Made by a program: the position numbers and the translations under genes. Of a DNA stretch of 14,111 nt, positions 9,494-14,111 are shown in pieces (the first letter of the stretch is position 1; every line of letters starts with the position of its first letter). The notes under the pieces were generated by a model. The model worked only from the letters and a program-made list of their open reading frames with translations. It searched no databases and had not been told where the DNA came from. Source of the DNA: Phoronis ovalis (Eukaryota; Phoronida; Phoronidae); assembly GCA_028565635.1 (NCBI GenBank), contig JAOXYB010034229.1, positions 1-14,111 of the forward strand, given 5' to 3'.

Positions 9494-9671
9494 ACTTGAT
9501 CATGCGCAGCAAGAAAAAAGTAGTGTCGCTCAGCAAAAGCAGCATTTAGAGGCACGCATGAAAGATGAAGTAGATAAATCTAAGGAGGAAGCAGAAAGGT
9601 TGAAACAGATGAGAGAAAGTACAGAAGAAGAGATATCAAGATTGAGACTTACTGAAGAAGAGCTAGCGCAG
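9494..9671 (+). CDS. STIM: STIM exon: coiled-coil 1
   Basis: Phase 2 to phase 0, 178 nt, with acceptor TATGTTTTAG and donor GCGCAG/GTAATA. It encodes a highly charged helix with heptad-like spacing, containing HLEARMKDEVDKSKEEAERLKQ and ending TEEELAQ. CC1 folds back on the CC2-CC3 unit at rest and keeps it from Orai. In human STIM1 the equivalent end reads EEELEQ (E318, E319, E320, E322); here the fourth acidic residue is Ala. An in-frame ATG upstream at 9393 lies in the intron. Confidence 0.95.
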
Positions 9672-10115
9672 GTAATACATGCCAAGATTATAAATGTCAG
9701 CGGCATTCATTAATTAGATAACATCCCCATGCGTTTCTTTAATTTATACCCTATGCTGTGAGACGTAGAGATAGTACATAAAGTAAAATTATTCTATGTT
9801 CACAAATGTCATGGTGTTTTCCAGGTGGTCCAGTGGACTTCCTTAATACACCTTGACATTGACCTGTAGAATAGTACCTAAATGTCGTTTTAACATACTT
9901 TAATTTCATTAAAATGAAGTAGGTATCATAAAATGGAAAATTTTACGACTTTCTGATTGTATCTAATAATTTTGCAACTGGTGTCATTTTTAGGAAAATT
10001 GAATTCAGACAAACTAATGTAACAATTCATTCACAGTTATGTGCTGTTTTTGTAATAAGTTAAATAATAATTCAATTAAGACCCAAAACAGTCTCACTGA
10101 TTTTTCTTCTGTTAG
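9672..10115 (+). other. STIM intron between CC1 and CC2 exons
   Basis: A 444-bp GT-AG intron ending in a long pyrimidine tract (TTTTTCTTCTGTTAG). No other feature is seen. Confidence 0.88.
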
Positions 10116-10775
<660 letters not shown>

Positions 10776-10876
10776 TGTGAAAAATTACGAAAGAAGCGTC
10801 AATCTTTTATGGGAACATTCCGTGTTGCACATGGTAGTTCAATAGATGACCTTGATCAACAGATTCTCGATGCAAG
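10776..10876 (+). CDS. STIM: STIM exon: polybasic segment and Orai-gating Phe
   Basis: Phase 0 to phase 2, 101 nt. It encodes CEKLRKKRQSFMGTF, then VAHGSSIDDLDQQILDA. The basic run lines up with human STIM1 382-387, which contacts the acidic C-terminus of Orai1. The Phe of GTF corresponds to human F394, needed for Orai gating; vertebrate STIM2 has Leu there, so this protein is STIM1-like at that position. The Cys opening the exon replaces human A380. The following stretch starts the linker and CC3. Confidence 0.96.
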
Positions 10877-11141
10877 GTATTTTCTTATTTGGTTTTACTC
10901 TTTATGTACACAGGCTATTTCAAAACTAAAAAGCAGTAAGTATGCATGTCATTAAATAAGAACTAGTTATGAAGTAATTACCAGTCTTACTACTGCCACC
11001 ATGTTTTACAAGAGATGCTTTTATTCACATTATTTAGTAGTCATAAGTGCATCACAGAACTACATGTATGTGTCACTGTAGGAAAGAGAACAGATTGCTA
11101 TTTGTCTTAATTTGCATGTGAGTGAATTCATGGTTTTTCAG

Positions 11142-11308
11142 GCATGCTTTAGAGGAAGTCAAGGTAGATCTGCAAGAACGACTTCATCGTTGGCACCAGA
11201 TAGAGATGTTGTGCGACTTTAACATAGTGAACAACCCAGGTTTGAACTATTTGATGTCGGATCTAAGTGAGAGCTATGCTAGTGGTGTTGGGTTCCCCTT
11301 AGGGCCAG
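11142..11308 (+). CDS. STIM: STIM exon: coiled-coil 3, end of SOAR/CAD
   Basis: Phase 2 to phase 1, 167 nt, with acceptor GGTTTTTCAG and donor GCCAG/GTATGC. It encodes ALEEVKVDLQERLHRWHQIEML, then CDFNIVNNPGLNYL. This matches human CC3 ([22 protein letters not shown]) closely, including the equivalents of R429, W430 and C437. After L-M-S-D-L the homology stops, and the exon continues with a Ser/Gly-rich linker (SESYASGVGFPLGP). Confidence 0.97.
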
Positions 11309-12226
11309 GTATGCATTCCCACCTTCTGTTTTATTGTATCGTTCTTGTGTGTATTTATTGTCTACTATCCCTTAAGTCGTAGTGGGTTATTTATATACTG
11401 GGGCTTCACCAATTACACATAGTGTTCAACACTTCAGTTTGTTGTAAATTTGATATGTTGAAAGCTGGTGGCTAGTTCTACTTGTGCTACAGTTGTGTAG
11501 GTATCTTTCAATGTATTTATCCCATGAAAATATCCCAACCGTTTTAGTACAGAATTGTATGTTCAATATACTACATGTCAGACGAGTAGACAGGAACAGG
11601 TGATTACTGCCAATGCTACAACAGCGAGTTCTTTGTACTGCCACAGCTAATACAATTGATCTTTGTGTTCTCTTATTATGCTGTATGTTTCCAAGATCCT
11701 TTCTGCTCCATGACAATTGATGATTCCCTACAAATACCTTTAGCTTCAGTTGCTGTTCTTTGCACCTGGCTGTACAGAAGTTTGAACTAGGGATATATGT
11801 GTGTGTTAAAATAAATGTACAGAGTTCATGTTGTACAGAAGCACATTACTGTTTAAACTACACTTTTTGATTGGCTGATACAGTTCCAGGAATAAATAAT
11901 TTTCTTTGCATTATTGTTTGGGTTTGCATGATTTTCTTTGACTGGTTTTCTTTTTTTGTTGTCAGTTTGTTGTTGTGTATTGGGCTTGTGTTTTCTTACT
12001 ATAAATTTTGACACTTCTCAGGAATCAGTAATTGTTTTGTACTATGCTAAATTCATACTCTGTAGAAAATTAATTTAGCTAGCACATGGATATAGTATAA
12101 TAACAATTTTATTTGAGTATTTTGTCCAGTTCAAGTAATTTCATGCAATCTGTCAGTGGAAATAAACTAATAGTATCTTATCATCAAAACATCTTAAATT
12201 GTGTTCATTATCTCACCTGCAAGTAG
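11309..12226 (+). other. STIM intron before the tail exons
   Basis: A 918-bp GT-AG intron. An open minus-strand frame without ATG spans 11426-11716; it has no recognisable motif and no usable borders, so it is not called. No exon with matching phase is visible. Confidence 0.8.
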
Positions 12227-12448
12227 GAATATCAACCAACCCTGTACCCGCCGCCGAGTGTTTAGCGATAGATGTAAAAAAAGCTGTTATAAACAGCTTG
12301 ACAACGGAACAAAGACATTTATTGACTGACTTAAAGAAAGCGACTAGTCAAGAAGCGCTTGACCTAACAAGACAAGCTGAACAAAAAATTCTACCTCTCG
12401 ATTATAAGAAAGGTCTTGATGCTAAGAGAGCTAAGTTTAAACGTCAGG
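12227..12448 (+). CDS. STIM: STIM tail exon 1: helical segment ending in a basic motif
   Basis: Phase 1 to 1, 222 nt, in frame with the CC3 exon and following an AAGTAG acceptor with a modest pyrimidine tract. The first part (GISTNPVPAAECLAIDV) is followed by a charged, probably helical stretch (LTTEQRHLLTDLKKATSQEA), and the exon ends LDAKRAKFKRQ plus one base of Gly. Composition and base content are clearly coding and unlike the flanking introns. I cannot align it with the vertebrate STIM tail: there is no acidic inactivation motif, Pro/Ser-rich segment or EB1-binding S-x-I-P. The exon length is a multiple of three, so skipping it would keep the frame. An upstream GTG at 12199 is intronic. 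Confidence 0.85.
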
Positions 12449-12670
12449 GTATGCACCAGTTTTGTTCATATTTTTTAATTTGTTAGATTTTCAAACTTCA
12501 GATTTTAACAAAAAAATTGAATGTGTCTATTTTGTTTCTAAATTCTTATAACTTTCTGATTTGTGTTACTGTTAGAATGTATTCTCATGCTTTTGTGAAA
12601 TAGATTATTAGGTATTGCTGTAATTAATATATTTTATTGTGTGCGTTCACACTGATGTTTTCTTGTTTAG

Positions 12671-12742
12671 CAACTACTGGTCAAATAGTTTTCAAGTCAC
12701 CGCTTTCAACTTTACTGGAAGAAAAAAGTCCTCCAAAATCAG
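12671..12742 (+). CDS. STIM: STIM tail exon 2: small Ser/Pro-containing cassette exon (probable)
   Basis: 72 nt, phase 1 to 1. It follows a good acceptor (TTTTCTTGTTTAG) and ends at ATCAG/GTCAAT, a weak donor. It reads ATTGQIVFKSPLSTLLEEKS and ends PPKS. Two Ser-Pro or Ser-Pro-Pro sites could be phosphorylated, which is only an inference. The weak donor and symmetric phase suggest optional inclusion. The alternative is that this is an open stretch between cryptic sites. Confidence 0.6.
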
Positions 12743-13102
12743 GTCAATTTCTTCTTTACTGCTGTTTACTTTTGATGAAATTTATCTTGTACTAATTCAT
12801 ATGTTGTTATATGCTTAACATCTTTTAGTAAATTTATGGTAGTTCTCTTGGTTACTTCAGCCTGTCATGCTACCTGAAACACTTAAGTTTGCTTCACTGC
12901 ATTTTGTACCAGTCTCTTTGAATTTTAGTCTATATTTCTTTATTTTAGGTAGAAAGCATGTAAAACTATGAATTTCTTTTTCTGTTGGATCCACTCTATC
13001 CTACATATTTCTTATGTTGCCTGGACTGTAATTAATTTCTTTACATGTAGAAAGGTACATGTAGATTTTGTTTCTCTAATATCCATTTTGTTTGCATTAC
13101 AG
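12743..13102 (+). other. Intron between the last two tail exons
   Basis: 360 bp if both flanking exons are used. It contains a pair of ACATGTAGA direct repeats near 13044-13066, and an AG-GT pair at about 12948-12951 that bounds no open phase-1 exon. Confidence 0.65.
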
Positions 13103-13162
13103 ACATATCACATAAGTCAAAAGAAAGCCTTGATTTAAAAAGAGCTAGGTTTAAGAGGCAGG
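13103..13162 (+). CDS. STIM: STIM tail exon 3: second copy of the basic motif
   Basis: 60 nt, phase 1 to 1. The acceptor is TTTGCATTACAG and the donor GGCAGG/GTATGC. It encodes DISHKSKESLDLKRARFKRQ. The last 12 residues repeat the end of the exon at 12227-12448: SLDLKRARFKRQ against GLDAKRAKFKRQ, followed by the same split Gly codon and the same GTATGCA donor. Several codon differences are synonymous (AAG/AAA, AAA/AAG, CGT/AGG). This supports a real coding exon that arose by duplication of the earlier exon end. The motif is strongly basic; a membrane-lipid or partner-binding role is conceivable but not shown. Confidence 0.78.
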
Positions 13163-14111
13163 GTATGCATGCATGCTAATGTCATCAATTTGCCTTAGTA
13201 TCGGGATGGTTTAATTGTGTTAGTTAAGTTGTCTCTGTTCTTTTTCAGTTTGAGTTTCTTGCTTATTTGTTGTTATGGGTTTTTATGGGCCAGAATGTGC
13301 GATCTGTTTTATTAAGTGGATTCTCTACAAGAAATAAACTCTTGTTGGGACTAAGCAAAACATGAACAATGTATCAAAGTTGTACCAATATTACAATGAT
13401 ATTGTGTGATGTCTTATGCTGCTATATTTCACTTCCATGGATAATAATGATCATGTTGGACCGCTTGTAGGATGTAATTCTTTGATTTAAGCATGATGAG
13501 TTATTACAGAATTGAACAAATAGTGTCGTTAGCTTTCATTGTCATATATACATACATACAGTAGACAAATTGATACTGTCCTATCTATATATGTGTGTGA
13601 CAGAATGCCATGATGTTTTAAATTTAAACTTTCCTTTGCAAATTTTCAGATATTGCCCTATCTTGTAAAGTTTGTGATAAATTTTGACTTTGTCTGTTTC
13701 CATTTTGTGAGGATAACCTTTAGTCTTGCAAAACGGGGCAGAATTTCATGGACTTGCAGTTATAATAAATCTCTTTTGCTGTACACTCTATGTTTTTATG
13801 ATGAATTTTACATGTAAAATGGCTGGCATGCAGTAGAAAAAACTGTGGCTTACTATGAAAGCAATTTACAGCTTTCTTCGTTTTATAGTCAAACCACTTG
13901 CCAAATAAGAAAAGACTGGTGATTATGGCTATACTTAATAATAAATAAATAGCATGATTTCTATCAGTAAAGGCAGTTGATGATTCTTTCAATAAATTGA
14001 AATAAAGCTACTTTGCAAAAAACACTATTAGATTCTTAGAAACGTAATTTATCAAGAATCTATGGTAATTATCTTAGAAAATAAAATGCACTAGCAGTAG
14101 TACACAAAGTT
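13163..14111 (+). other. 3' stretch without a firm gene feature
   Basis: AT-rich sequence after the last confident exon. It includes CATA repeats near 13550, a possible 15-nt microexon at 13650-13664 between a good acceptor and donor, and a minus-strand open frame (13720-13992) without ATG and rich in Lys, Phe and Ile. No stop-bearing last exon, polyadenylation site or 3' UTR of STIM can be assigned, so the gene probably continues past the window. Confidence 0.5.

Noticed and set aside
11426-11716. Minus-strand frame of 96 codons in the intron before the tail exons
   Set aside because: It has no ATG near its start, no recognised domain and no clear splice sites; length is near chance for this base composition.
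11720-11800. AG acceptor-like site (CTGTACAG) in the intron after CC3
   Set aside because: In the required phase it meets a TGA after two codons, so it cannot continue the STIM frame.
12940-12975. TATTTTAG followed by an open-looking stretch
   Set aside because: The AG is directly followed by GT and the phase-1 frame closes quickly; no donor fits.
13720-13992. Minus-strand frame with a hydrophobic stretch followed by basic residues
   Set aside because: It has no ATG; hydrophobic runs are expected when AT-rich DNA is translated; no motif or border supports it.

Overview
The window is a stretch of a eukaryotic, intron-rich genome that is strongly AT-biased. It carries most of one gene on the + strand: a homologue of STIM (stromal interaction molecule), the endoplasmic-reticulum calcium sensor that opens Orai channels during store-operated calcium entry. 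Gene density is low, introns are about 0.2-1.4 kb, splice sites are standard GT-AG, and a miniature inverted-repeat transposon and a minisatellite sit in introns. The protein keeps a single pre-duplication-like STIM architecture, so an invertebrate animal is likely. A lophotrochozoan such as a mollusc is my guess from base composition and repeat style, not a proven assignment.

Layout. Bases 1-1269 hold no recognisable gene. Bases 1270-1459 hold a candidate first coding exon with a signal-peptide-like start. Nine well-supported exons then follow in one continuous reading frame: canonical EF-hand (4183-4310), hidden EF-hand (5668-5788), SAM domain in two exons (7116-7227 and 8008-8123), transmembrane helix and start of CC1 (8990-9164), CC1 (9494-9671), end of CC1 with CC2 (10116-10283), polybasic and gating-Phe segment (10776-10876), and CC3 (11142-11308). 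Phases match at every junction. Three further exons, all phase 1-1 and divisible by three (12227-12448, 12671-12742, 13103-13162), encode a cytosolic tail I cannot match to the vertebrate STIM tail. Two of them end in the same basic motif. The real C-terminus lies beyond the window or is spliced to something I cannot see.

Non-STIM content. The intron after the hidden EF-hand exon holds a 52-bp minisatellite (6089-6432). It abuts a minus-strand ORF (6432-6755) whose two internal copies of an eight-residue motif differ only at synonymous positions, a sign of a real coding past or present. The intron inside the SAM-TM part holds a 399-bp non-autonomous transposon (8357-8755) with 55-bp inverted ends and TTA flanks, PIF/Harbinger-like.

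How it works (family knowledge). Loss of Ca2+ from the luminal EF-hand destabilises the EF-SAM unit. The transmembrane helices come together, CC1 releases the CC2-CC3 (SOAR/CAD) region, and SOAR binds and gates Orai at ER-plasma membrane junctions. All residues I could align for Ca2+ binding, CC2-CC3 packing and Orai gating are present. One acidic residue of CC1 and one luminal glycosylation site differ from human STIM1.
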